Source: Chitinophagaceae bacterium (GTDB taxonomy: Bacteria > Bacteroidota > Bacteroidia > Chitinophagales > Chitinophagaceae). From it: a DNA stretch of 64,000 nucleotides. The notes below the pieces were generated by a model. It saw nothing but the letters and a program-made list of their open reading frames with translations. It did no database searches and was not told where the DNA came from. The stretch is taken from assembly GCA_947372105.1 (NCBI GenBank), contig CANBSH010000001.1, positions 42,135 through 106,134 of the forward strand, read 5' to 3'. Each line of letters opens with the position of its first letter. Position 1 is the stretch's first letter. The position numbers and the translations under genes are program-made. This document shows, piece by piece, positions 44,036 through 52,513 of this stretch.

Positions 44036-44075
44036 AATAAAAAAGCCCTTAGATTTAATCAAGGGCTTTTTTATT
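44036..44075 (+). terminator. strong bidirectional terminator after the carB half gene
   Basis: A perfect 15-base stem (44036-44050 with 44061-44075, core GCCCTT/AAGGGC) has A-runs before and T-runs after it on both strands. The loop is 10 bases. It starts 23 bases past the carB stop codon. It is the first of four hairpins in this gap. Confidence 0.9.
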
Positions 44076-44078
44076 GGG

Positions 44079-44243
44079 AAAAATCATAAGAGAAAAAATC
44101 ATAAGAGAAGTAAGAATCTAGCCCTTATGTTTTATAAAGGGCAAGAAACTTAATCAAGGCCACCGTTTATGGGTGGCCTTGAAAAAATCATAAGAGAGGA
44201 ATATATTATCCCTTAGATTTAAAGAAAGGGATGATATATTCCT
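44079..44243. repeat. cluster of three further hairpins joined by a 15-base repeat
   Basis: The 15-mer AAAAATCATAAGAGA occurs three times: in tandem at 44079-44093 and 44094-44108, and again at 44183-44197. Between and after the copies are hairpins: GCCCTT/AAGGGC (44121-44142), CAAGGCCACC/GGTGGCCTTG (44155-44181, 10 base pairs) and an 18-base stem with one non-Watson-Crick position (44197-44214 with 44226-44243). The last hairpin reaches into the stop codon of the peptidase gene. The first terminator and the last hairpin share CCCTTAGATTTAA in stem and loop. It may be a small repeat family or stacked terminators of convergent genes. Confidence 0.8.
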
Positions 44244-45612
44244 ACCTCACGCCGTATTGATCAACTAAATAAACTAATGCTGCCATATTCACGGCACCTA
44301 ATAATAATTCTCTCTTGTTTACATTTTCAAACACGTCTGTTTTAGCATGATGTAAATCAAAATAACGTTGACTATCTGGAGACAAACCTGATAAAACCAC
44401 ATTGGTATCAACTGTTTTTAAAGGGCCAATATCTGCACCACCACCCCCTGCTGTAATTTCGGTGCCATAAGGTTTTAATAATGGAGTCCAAGTTTGAAAG
44501 CGAGTTAATTGCGCAGGAGAACATGTAATTCCTAAAGTGCGAGGAGTGAAACCACCCGCATCACTTTCTAAAGCAAAAACATGTTTTTCATTATTTAATT
44601 TTGCAAGTTCTGCATATTTAGCGCCCCCTTTTCCGCCATTTTCTTCATTCGCAAATAATACAAAACGAATGGTGTGTTTAGGAACATAATTTAACGCTTT
44701 GAACGTTCTTAATAATTCCATGGTTTGAACAATACCTGCGCCATCATCATGCGCCCCTTCATTCACATCCCAACTATCTAAGTGACCACCAATAGTAATA
44801 ATTTCATTGGGGAATTCAGAACCTTTTATTTCAGCAACAACATTATTTTCATCTGCATCTGGTAAAAAATAACCATAGGTTTGCATTTGTACTCTAATAG
44901 TTCCTTTTTTTGCGCGCGCATATAATTCCTTAGCATCATTAGGTCCTAAAGCCACTGCCGGAATTTTTGGAAAATTATTATCATAATTCATAGCACCTGT
45001 ATGAGGTGCATTATCAGGAGCACTACTCAAAGAATGAATCATCACACCAATCGCACCATACTTAGCAGCGCGGCTAGCACCGGTACCACGATATACTCCC
45101 GATTTTCCATAAGCCCCAAAAGTTTGAATAATAGTAGGATCAAACATGCTATGGAAATACACAATTTTTCCTTTGATTTCATCCTTACGTGCTTCCAGCT
45201 CATCAAAATTTGCAACGGCCAATAATTCACCTTCAATCAAACCATTACTTCCTAATGAATTTCCTAAAGCTAAGGCTGCTAAGGGTTGATTCACCGCTTT
45301 CCCATTTACGCCAACGACTGCAGCAAAATCCTTGCCCCCTCTTTGCCAACTGGGTGTTTTGCAGGGTTGCATATATACTTTATCAGCATTCATCGCTTCC
45401 ATACTTCTCTTCCCCCAAATGGCTGCATTTTGTTGTTGAGGAGAACCCGCTAAACGACCTCCAATTTGTTTCGTTAACTGCCTAAGTAAATCGTAAGCCT
45501 TTCCATTGCTCATGATCTCATCTGCAATTTTTTTAATATATACACTGTCTTTGTTAGATTGTGCCTGAAGTAAAAAAGGAGCACAAAAAAGAATAAATAG
45601 AATACGACGCAT
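44242..45612 (-). CDS. exported M28-family metallopeptidase
   Basis: From the ATG at 45612 the 456-residue protein has a signal peptide (MRRILFILFCAPFLLQAQ). A protease-associated insertion (about residues 115-235) precedes the M28 zinc site, with GGHLDSWDVNEGAHDDGAG (His and Asp ligands), FANEENGGKGG (catalytic and ligand glutamates) and a C-terminal LHHAKTD. It resembles carboxypeptidase Q and bacterial aminopeptidases, removing residues from peptides in the periplasm or outside. An in-frame ATG at 45633 precedes the signal peptide by seven residues and is less likely. Convergent to the carB fragment. Confidence 0.9.
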   Translation of the reverse strand: MRRILFILFCAPFLLQAQSNKDSVYIKKIADEIMSNGKAYDLLRQLTKQIGGRLAGSPQQQNAAIWGKRSMEAMNADKVYMQPCKTPSWQRGGKDFAAVVGVNGKAVNQPLAALALGNSLGSNGLIEGELLAVANFDELEARKDEIKGKIVYFHSMFDPTIIQTFGAYGKSGVYRGTGASRAAKYGAIGVMIHSLSSAPDNAPHTGAMNYDNNFPKIPAVALGPNDAKELYARAKKGTIRVQMQTYGYFLPDADENNVVAEIKGSEFPNEIITIGGHLDSWDVNEGAHDDGAGIVQTMELLRTFKALNYVPKHTIRFVLFANEENGGKGGAKYAELAKLNNEKHVFALESDAGGFTPRTLGITCSPAQLTRFQTWTPLLKPYGTEITAGGGGADIGPLKTVDTNVVLSGLSPDSQRYFDLHHAKTDVFENVNKRELLLGAVNMAALVYLVDQYGVR

Positions 45613-45701
45613 GATGTGATATTTTAAGTTCAAATAATTATTAAATATAAATAAACTTTATTGAATATTTAGTTGTTATTTGCACATACAATAGCACTAA
45701 A

Positions 45702-46838
45702 ATGAAGATTGGAATTGTTTGTTACCCTACTTTTGGCGGGAGTGGCGTATTAGCCACCGAATTAGGTAAAGCCCTTGCCGAAAAAGGACATGAAGTGCAT
45801 TTTATTACCTACCAGCAGCCTGTTCGATTAAATGGATTTCATGCCAATATTTTTTATCATGAAGTAAGGGTTCCTACTTATCCATTATTTGATTACCCTC
45901 CTTATGAATTGGCATTAGCAAGTACTATGGTGGATGTGATTTTAAATCACGATTTGGATTTAATTCATGCGCATTATGCAATACCTCATGCTTCTGCTGC
46001 TTATACCGCGAAACAAATTGTGAAACAAAAAACAGGAAGATCCGTTCCCGTGATTACCACTTTACATGGAACTGATATTACTTTAGTAGGTCGAGATAAA
46101 ACCTATGAACCTGTCGTTACATTTTCTATAAATGAGAGCGATGCGATTACAGCTGTTTCTGAAAATTTAAAAGCAGAAACATTAAAGCACTTTGAAATTA
46201 AAAAAGAAATTCAGGTCATCAACAACTTTGTAGATGTAAGTAGATATAATAAAAAACCTGTGGCCGCATTTAGACAAGTGATTGCGCCTCATCAGGAAAA
46301 AATTATTATTCACGCTTCCAATTTTAGAAAAATAAAACGCATCGATGATGTGATGGCAATTTTTAATAATATTCATAAAGCATTACCTGCTAAATTATTA
46401 ATGGTGGGTGATGGTCCAGAGCGTCCTGTTGCAGAAGACCTAGCTAGACAGTTTGGAATTGAAAATGATGTTCGTTTTTTAGGCAAGCAGGAGCAAATGG
46501 AAGAAATTTTAGCAGTGAGCGATTTATTTATTTTACCTTCTGAATATGAAAGTTTTGGTTTAGCAGCTTTAGAAGCCATGGCTGCAGGATCGGTGGTAAT
46601 AAGTTCTGACGCAGGTGGATTAGGAGAAATTAATATTCATGGCAAAACTGGATATACAGCGCCAGTAGGTGATGTAGAAAACATGAGTCAGCATGCCATT
46701 GCTTTATTAAAAGACGAAGCCTTATTGAAGGAATTTAAACACAATGCGATTGCACAAGCTAAATTATTTGACATTCACCATGTGATTCCGGTGTATGAAG
46801 CTTTATACAAACAATATTGTCGTACGGGCAATTGTTAA
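45702..46838 (+). CDS. bshA: N-acetyl-alpha-D-glucosaminyl L-malate synthase
   Basis: The 378-residue GT4 glycosyltransferase begins MKIGIVCYPTFGGSGVLATE, the marker sequence of BshA, with HAHYAIPHASAAY, LHGTDITLVG and FILPSEYESFGLAALEAMAAG (the E-x7-E nucleotide-sugar motif). It joins GlcNAc from UDP-GlcNAc to L-malate in the first step of bacillithiol synthesis. The deacetylase and cysteine-adding enzymes (BshB, BshC) are not in the window. A single-gene unit divergent from the M28 peptidase gene. Confidence 0.93.
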   Translation: MKIGIVCYPTFGGSGVLATELGKALAEKGHEVHFITYQQPVRLNGFHANIFYHEVRVPTYPLFDYPPYELALASTMVDVILNHDLDLIHAHYAIPHASAAYTAKQIVKQKTGRSVPVITTLHGTDITLVGRDKTYEPVVTFSINESDAITAVSENLKAETLKHFEIKKEIQVINNFVDVSRYNKKPVAAFRQVIAPHQEKIIIHASNFRKIKRIDDVMAIFNNIHKALPAKLLMVGDGPERPVAEDLARQFGIENDVRFLGKQEQMEEILAVSDLFILPSEYESFGLAALEAMAAGSVVISSDAGGLGEINIHGKTGYTAPVGDVENMSQHAIALLKDEALLKEFKHNAIAQAKLFDIHHVIPVYEALYKQYCRTGNC

Positions 46839-46859
46839 CTTTGGTTAGCTAGAAAATTA

Positions 46860-48056
46860 TTAGCCGACTACTTGATCAATACTGAGTTTTATTTTCTCGA
46901 TGGCATCTATTAATTCAGTTTCTGAGATACATAATGGTGGAGCGATGCGAATACGATCCTCGCTAAATAAAAACCAATCTGTAATCACTCCATTCAAAAC
47001 ACATTGTGCAGCAATTTTTTTAGTGAGGTCTACTGATTCAAATTGCAATGACATCCACAATCCTTTATGTTGTCTATTTAAGATCAAAGGGTGATTCATA
47101 TGTTGTAGCAGTATCGCTTCCTTCGCAGCTACTTCTTGTATCCAATTTTCTTTTTGCAATACTTCAAAAGCGGCTTTTCCTGCTGCGCAAGAAACTGGAT
47201 TTCCACCAAAAGTGGTGATATGGCCTAATACAGGGCTATACGTTAAAGTCGCCATCATTCTTGGATCCGTAATAAAAGCACCTAAAGGCAAACCTCCGCC
47301 CAACGCTTTTCCTACTAATATTATATCAGGTTGAATATCATACTGCTCAAAAGCAAATAAAGTACCTGTTCTGCCAAAACCAGATTGGATTTCATCTACA
47401 ATAAATAAAATGCAATGTTCTTTGCACTTTTTTTGCAAGGCTTGCACCCAATCTTTTTGAGCAGGAGTAACGCCTGTTTCAGCTTGCACTAATTCTACAA
47501 AAACACATGCAACTGTATTGTCAATCAAATGAATATCGGTTAGGTCATTATATTTCAATTGTAGAGTATCAGGCAACAAAGGACGAAATGCATTTTTAAA
47601 ATATTCATCCCCCATAATACTTAATGCCCCTTGTGTACTTCCATGATAAGCTCCTTTAAAAGAAACAATTTTACTTCGTTTCGTAATTCGCTTTGCTAAT
47701 TTCATAGCGCCTTCGGTAGCCTCGGCGCCACTATTGGTAAAATAAACTGATTGTAAATAAGGAGGAAGTGATTGTGTTAACAATTGCGCATATTGCACTT
47801 GCGGGCTTTGTATAAATTCACCATACACAATCACATGCATGTACTTTTCTATCTGTTCTTTGATAGCAGCAATCACTGCTGGATGACTATGACCAATATT
47901 ACAAACACTAAATCCGGATATCATATCTACATAAGATTTTCCAGCCACATCTGTAATATGAATCCCTTTTGAACTCGCTACTTCTATCCCAATGGGCACA
48001 GGAGAGGTTTGTGCTAGGTGTTGAAAAAAAAGTTGTCTGTTGTTTAGTGTTGCCAT
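46860..48056 (-). CDS. class III pyridoxal-phosphate aminotransferase
   Basis: From the ATG at 48056 the 398-residue protein carries the class III pattern: GFSVCNIGHSHPAVIAAI, YFTNSGAEATEGAMKLAKR (cofactor-phosphate binding) and VFVELVQAETGVTP. IVDEIQSGFGRTGTLFAFE and VGKALGGGLPLGAF follow, with the Schiff-base lysine. It belongs to the acetylornithine/ornithine/4-aminobutyrate aminotransferase group; Bacteroidota members are usually labelled aspartate aminotransferase family. The amino donor cannot be named. It is divergent from the carbonic-anhydrase gene, with start codons 35 bases apart. An upstream in-frame ATG at 48101 would overlap that gene. Confidence 0.88.
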   Translation of the reverse strand: MATLNNRQLFFQHLAQTSPVPIGIEVASSKGIHITDVAGKSYVDMISGFSVCNIGHSHPAVIAAIKEQIEKYMHVIVYGEFIQSPQVQYAQLLTQSLPPYLQSVYFTNSGAEATEGAMKLAKRITKRSKIVSFKGAYHGSTQGALSIMGDEYFKNAFRPLLPDTLQLKYNDLTDIHLIDNTVACVFVELVQAETGVTPAQKDWVQALQKKCKEHCILFIVDEIQSGFGRTGTLFAFEQYDIQPDIILVGKALGGGLPLGAFITDPRMMATLTYSPVLGHITTFGGNPVSCAAGKAAFEVLQKENWIQEVAAKEAILLQHMNHPLILNRQHKGLWMSLQFESVDLTKKIAAQCVLNGVITDWFLFSEDRIRIAPPLCISETELIDAIEKIKLSIDQVVG

Positions 48057-48090
48057 TACTTGTAAATTGCAGTACAAAAGTCGCATTTTT

Positions 48091-48627
48091 ATGGCAACCA
48101 TACTACCTGTTCAAGGCAAAGATCCACAATTTGGTCAAAATTGTTTCGTAGCCCCCAATGCAACTATCATTGGAGACGTTCAAATGGGGGACGATTGTTC
48201 CGTTTGGTTCAATGCAGTTATAAGAGGCGATGTTCATTTTATTAAGATGGGACATCACGTTAATGTGCAGGATGGTGCAGTGATTCATTGCACTTATTTA
48301 AAACATCCCACCACCATTGGCAATCATGTTTCCATAGGCCACAATGCGATGGTCCATGGCTGTACGATTCACGATAATGTACTTATTGGAATGGGAAGTA
48401 TTGTGATGGATGGATGTGTGGTTCATTCTAATTCTATTATTGCAGCAGGAGCCGTGGTGTTAGAAGGAACTATTGTGGAAGAAGGAAGTATTTATGCTGG
48501 CGTGCCTGCTAAAAAAGTAAAAACGGTTTCTCAAGATTTGATTGAAGGGGAAATTAATAGGATCTCACATAACTATGTAAAATATGCTTCTTGGTTAGCG
48601 CCTTATAATGAAGCGCCTACTAAATAA
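48091..48627 (+). CDS. gamma-carbonic-anhydrase family hexapeptide protein
   Basis: From the ATG at 48091 the 178-residue protein folds as a left-handed beta-helix of hexapeptide repeats (ATIIGDVQMGDDCSVWFNAV and later turns). Metal-site histidines lie in IHC, GHNAMVHG and neighbouring turns. Family members are zinc or iron carbonic anhydrases, or PaaY/CaiE-like acyl-CoA related proteins. Activity is uncertain from sequence. The gene has its own short divergent control region shared with the aminotransferase. Confidence 0.87.
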   Translation: MATILPVQGKDPQFGQNCFVAPNATIIGDVQMGDDCSVWFNAVIRGDVHFIKMGHHVNVQDGAVIHCTYLKHPTTIGNHVSIGHNAMVHGCTIHDNVLIGMGSIVMDGCVVHSNSIIAAGAVVLEGTIVEEGSIYAGVPAKKVKTVSQDLIEGEINRISHNYVKYASWLAPYNEAPTK

Positions 48628-48695
48628 TTTTTTTAGAATTTTTTGCGAAGGCGATATTTTTTTCTTGTGATTTTGTTTAGAACTTGTAATTTACT

Positions 48696-49622
48696 TTAGT
48701 ATTTGTGATTTTCAATGCCATGCCATAAATCTACATAGCTAAAAAAACGTTCTTCACTAATAATCCCTTTTTCAACGGCCGCTTTCACTGCACAACCTGG
48801 TTCATTAATATGTTGGCAATCATGAAACTGACAACCACTCATTTTTTTTCTCATTTCCGGAAAATATTGCGCTAATTCTTCCTTCTCTAAATTTACTAAT
48901 CCTAATTCACGCATCCCCGGAGTATCAATCACAGAGCCCCCTTCGGGCAAATCATACATTTGTGCAAAAGTAGTAGTATGCATCCCCTTTCCACTCCAAC
49001 CACTTACTTCCTGCGTGGTCACTTCTAAATTAGGAAATATAAAATTGATGAAAGAAGATTTTCCAACTCCACTATGCCCACTCACCAATGTCGTTTTTTT
49101 TTGTAATAATAATTGTAACGGCGCTAACCCTTCTTTCTTTTCTATACTAATAAGAAAAACTTGGTATCCAATTGTTTCATATCTCTTTTTAAATGCATCA
49201 AATGCTTCCATTTCCTTAGGACCATAGATGTCCGATTTATTAAAAACAATAATTGCAGGAATATGAAAAGCTTCACAGGAAATTAAAAAACGATCTAAAA
49301 ATCCAGCTGATGTTTTGGGAGACTTTAAAGTCGCTAGTAAAATAGACTGGTCCATATTAGAAGCAATAATATGTTGTTGTCTTTTATTATGCGGAGATTG
49401 TCTTGCTACATAATTATCTCTATCTAAAATAGAGTGAATCATAGCTGATTTTTTTTCTTCATCCTCCAGCTCAAAATTGACCCAATCACCCACTGCAATG
49501 GGGTTCGTTGAAGTGATATTGTCTAACTTTATCGCGCCCTTAATACGGGCTTGATAAAACACTCCCTCCTCCGATTTAATGGAGTACCAGCTACCTGTTG
49601 ATTTATATATCCTTGCCTTCAT
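48696..49622 (-). CDS. rsgA: ribosome small-subunit-dependent GTPase A
   Basis: The 308-residue protein has an N-terminal OB-fold, then circularly permuted GTPase motifs in the order G4 (VFNKSDIYG), G1 (SGHSGVGKSSFINF) and G3 (DTPGMRELG). A C-terminal zinc finger with CQFHDCQHINEPGCAV follows. RsgA helps the late maturation of the 30S subunit. It is divergent from ubiE, with 76 bases between the start codons. Motif order and zinc ligands make the call firm. Confidence 0.94.
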   Translation of the reverse strand: MKARIYKSTGSWYSIKSEEGVFYQARIKGAIKLDNITSTNPIAVGDWVNFELEDEEKKSAMIHSILDRDNYVARQSPHNKRQQHIIASNMDQSILLATLKSPKTSAGFLDRFLISCEAFHIPAIIVFNKSDIYGPKEMEAFDAFKKRYETIGYQVFLISIEKKEGLAPLQLLLQKKTTLVSGHSGVGKSSFINFIFPNLEVTTQEVSGWSGKGMHTTTFAQMYDLPEGGSVIDTPGMRELGLVNLEKEELAQYFPEMRKKMSGCQFHDCQHINEPGCAVKAAVEKGIISEERFFSYVDLWHGIENHKY

Positions 49623-49686
49623 TGAATACGAAGATAAAAGTAATTGTTAAGAACTCGATATCCTTCAAAAGCACCCACATTTTCAA

Positions 49687-49694
49687 TATATTTG
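49687..49694 (+). promoter_or_regulatory. -7 box very close to the ubiE start
   Basis: TATATTTG matches TAnnTTTG and lies 4 bases before the ubiE ATG at 49699. If used, the transcript would begin at about the start codon, that is leaderless. A later internal start is the alternative, but residues directly after the ATG already fit a methyltransferase N-terminus. Confidence 0.4.
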
Positions 49695-49698
49695 CAGT

Positions 49699-50445
49699 AT
49701 GAGTGAGTACGCCCATGACCATATTGTTCCCTATGACAAAAGTGATGCCTCCAAAAAGGAACAAGTGGCTACTATGTTTGATTCCATCGCCCAACGCTAC
49801 GACTTTTTGAACCGTTTTTTAAGTCTTGGGGTTGACCAAGGATGGCGTAAAAAAGCAATTTCCCACTTCAAAAGTAAGCCTCCTCAACATTTATTAGATA
49901 TTGCTACAGGAACTGCTGATATGGCTTTAATGGCTCATAAATTAATCCATCCGGCTAAAATCACTGGTATTGATATTTCGGAAGGAATGATGCAATATGG
50001 CCGTATCAAAATTGCCCACAAAGGACTTGCTAATAGTATCCAATTATCGCAAGGCGACAGTACTGCTATTCCCTTTGCTGATGCACATTTTGATGGAGCG
50101 ATGGTAGCTTTTGGAGTTCGTAATTTTGCTGATTTGGAAAAAGGGCTGAGCGAAATTTATAGGGTTTTAACTCCTGGCAGTAAATTGGTGATTTTGGAGT
50201 TTTCCCAACCTAGTAGTTTTTGGTTTAAACCCATTTATAACTTTTATATGAAATGGGTGACCCCCACCATTGGTAAAATATTTTCAGGAAACAAGGCCGC
50301 TTACGCTTATTTAAACGAAAGTGTCATTGCATTTCCTGAAGGAAAAGCTTTTTTAAGTATCTTAGAAAAAGCAGGATTCAAAAATACACAACAACAAAAA
50401 TTAAGTTTAGGCATATGCAGTATTTATTGCGGAAACAAATTGTAA
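49699..50445 (+). CDS. ubiE: demethylmenaquinone / ubiquinone C-methyltransferase
   Basis: The 248-residue SAM-dependent methyltransferase contains IAQRYDFLNRFLSLGVDQGWRKKA, DIATGTADMAL (SAM motif I), GIDISEGMM, GDSTAIPFADAHFDGAMVAFGVRN and LEFSQPSSFWFKPIYNFYM. These are the family blocks of UbiE/MenG. In Bacteroidota it methylates demethylmenaquinone in the last step of menaquinone synthesis. The 3' end overlaps porT by 31 bases, an arrangement seen in other Bacteroidota. Confidence 0.94.
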   Translation: MSEYAHDHIVPYDKSDASKKEQVATMFDSIAQRYDFLNRFLSLGVDQGWRKKAISHFKSKPPQHLLDIATGTADMALMAHKLIHPAKITGIDISEGMMQYGRIKIAHKGLANSIQLSQGDSTAIPFADAHFDGAMVAFGVRNFADLEKGLSEIYRVLTPGSKLVILEFSQPSSFWFKPIYNFYMKWVTPTIGKIFSGNKAAYAYLNESVIAFPEGKAFLSILEKAGFKNTQQQKLSLGICSIYCGNKL

Positions 50446-51152
50446 TTATTTGCGGTTGCCTCTTCGCCGCATTTTCTCTAGAAGCACAACGTGGTGAAAC
50501 ATTTCAACCCGAACACGATGATATGCCTTATTATTTAGGTATTAGTATTGGTATGGGATACAATCATTTGAACCTAGAGCGCAATGCCTTCTTTGGCCCT
50601 AATTCCAGTAATATCGCCAATCTTTTGAATTCGGTTAATAGTAAAAATTTAAATTTGGGTTTAACAGGAACCTTAAAATTATCAGACCACTTTTTACTAA
50701 GAGCAAACCCTATGCTGCTTATTGGAGGTTCTAAAAATATTGGATTCACTAAAAATTCAATTCGAGATTCTATTGATATCCCTTCTACTGTGATTAGTTT
50801 ACCCTTAGCGTTAAAAATGCAATCTGATCGTTATAATGCATTTCACTTTCGCAACTTAATGCGTCATTATGTTTTTGCAGGCGGCAAAGCCGATTTTGAT
50901 TTATCCAGTTCCAAAGTAGCAACTAGTGGATTGGGAGATGCTTACAAAGCCTTATTAAATGGAACCGACTTAGGATATGAATTTGGATTAGGGTTGAGTT
51001 TTTATTTAAGATATGTCACCATTTCCCCAGAAATTAAATTTTCTTACGGACTCTCCAACTTGAAAAATCCAAATACAACAGAATTACTTTTGAATAATGT
51101 CAATAAAGTAAATGCCAACTTTGTTTACTTTACAATACATCTTGAAAACTAA
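50415..51152 (+). CDS. porT: PorT/SprT type IX secretion beta-barrel protein
   Basis: The 245-residue protein has an N-terminal signal peptide (MQYLLRKQIVIICGCLFAAF, cleavage near EAQ), then QPEHDDMPYYLGISIGMGYN. A series of amphipathic strands ends in FVYFTIHLEN, the outer-membrane barrel pattern of PorT. PorT is required for type IX secretion. Position directly behind ubiE is the usual one for this gene, and gldK-gldL-gldM and gldB are also in the window. The overlap with ubiE suggests translational coupling. Confidence 0.85.
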   Translation: MQYLLRKQIVIICGCLFAAFSLEAQRGETFQPEHDDMPYYLGISIGMGYNHLNLERNAFFGPNSSNIANLLNSVNSKNLNLGLTGTLKLSDHFLLRANPMLLIGGSKNIGFTKNSIRDSIDIPSTVISLPLALKMQSDRYNAFHFRNLMRHYVFAGGKADFDLSSSKVATSGLGDAYKALLNGTDLGYEFGLGLSFYLRYVTISPEIKFSYGLSNLKNPNTTELLLNNVNKVNANFVYFTIHLEN

Positions 51153-51157
51153 TTGGA

Positions 51158-52498
51158 ATGAGCAACTATATCATCAAAAATACCATCATTGTTAATGAGG
51201 GGGAGCAAATACAAGGTGATGTACTCATTCAACAAGGAAGAATTCAAAAAATAGCCCCTCAAATAGAGACGCCCGCTGGCGTCAAAGAAATAGATGGTAC
51301 AGGTCAGTATTTAATTCCTGGAGCCATTGATGATCAAGTTCACTTTAGAGAACCTGGCTTAACACATAAAGCCAACATTTACACCGAAGCAAAAGCAGCC
51401 GTTGCAGGTGGTGTGACTAGTTTTATGGAAATGCCTAATACGCAGCCACCCGTTTTTACACAGGAATTATTAGAAGATAAATATGCAATTGGGGCACAAA
51501 ATGCTTTAGCCAATTACTCTTTTTTTATGGGAACATCTCAAGATAATTGGGAAGAAGTGTTAAAGACGAATGCTAAAAAAAATGAAGTGTGTGGTGTGAA
51601 AATATTTATGGGATCCTCTACCGGTAATTTATTAGTGGATAACCCCATTGTGTTAGAACGCATTTTCGAAGGTTCGGAATTACTCATTGCTACACATTGC
51701 GAAGAAGAAAGTATTATTAAAAAAAATAAAGCGGCGTTAGAAGCTATCAAACCCATTTTGGAACCCTCTGATCATCCTATTATCAGAAACGAAGAAGTGT
51801 GTTTTGAGTCTTCTTTTAAAGCCATTCAATTAGCAAAAAAATTTGATGCACGTTTGCATATATTACATATTAGTACTGCTAAAGAATTACAATTATTTTC
51901 CAATTTGCGTCCCTTGACCGAAAAACGTATTACCGCAGAAGTATGTGTGCATCATTTACATTTCACGGCTAATGATTATGCTGCATTAGGAAATTTAATA
52001 AAATGTAATCCTGCCATCAAAGCCTCTCATCATAGAGATGCTTTATGGGAGGGATTATTGAATGACCAATTAGATGTCATTGCTACCGATCACGCCCCTC
52101 ATACTTGGGCCGAGAAACAAGAAGACTATGCCCATGCACATGCTGGATTGCCCTTAGTGCAACATTCAGTGATGTTGATGTTGAAATATGTGAAGGAAGG
52201 AAAATTGAGTATTGAAAAGATGGTCGAAAAAATGAGTCATGCCGTGGCCACTTGTTTTCAGATTAAAGATCGCGGATTTATTCGTGAAGGATATTGGGCT
52301 GATTTAGTATTAGTAAAAGAAGCACCCCATATGGTTACAAAAGAATCTATTTTATATAAATGTGGGTGGAGCCCATTAGAGGGAACACATTTTCCTTACC
52401 AAATTAGCAGCACTTTTGTAAACGGAGTATTAGTGTATCATCAGGGACAATTTGATGAAAGCCAAAAAGGACATAGACTCCAATTTAATAGAGGTTAA
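51158..52498 (+). CDS. pyrC: dihydroorotase (class I)
   Basis: The 446-residue amidohydrolase has GAIDDQVHFREPGLTHK (metal-binding histidines), the carboxylated-lysine region VCGVKIFMGSSTGNLL, LHILHISTA, and DVIATDHAPHTWAEK. It closes carbamoyl aspartate to dihydroorotate in pyrimidine synthesis. The gene follows porT by 5 bases, so they may share a transcript. The carB half gene of the same pathway is about 7 kb away. Confidence 0.9.
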   Translation: MSNYIIKNTIIVNEGEQIQGDVLIQQGRIQKIAPQIETPAGVKEIDGTGQYLIPGAIDDQVHFREPGLTHKANIYTEAKAAVAGGVTSFMEMPNTQPPVFTQELLEDKYAIGAQNALANYSFFMGTSQDNWEEVLKTNAKKNEVCGVKIFMGSSTGNLLVDNPIVLERIFEGSELLIATHCEEESIIKKNKAALEAIKPILEPSDHPIIRNEEVCFESSFKAIQLAKKFDARLHILHISTAKELQLFSNLRPLTEKRITAEVCVHHLHFTANDYAALGNLIKCNPAIKASHHRDALWEGLLNDQLDVIATDHAPHTWAEKQEDYAHAHAGLPLVQHSVMLMLKYVKEGKLSIEKMVEKMSHAVATCFQIKDRGFIREGYWADLVLVKEAPHMVTKESILYKCGWSPLEGTHFPYQISSTFVNGVLVYHQGQFDESQKGHRLQFNRG

Positions 52499-52513
52499 AG
52501 GAAATTACCTTAC

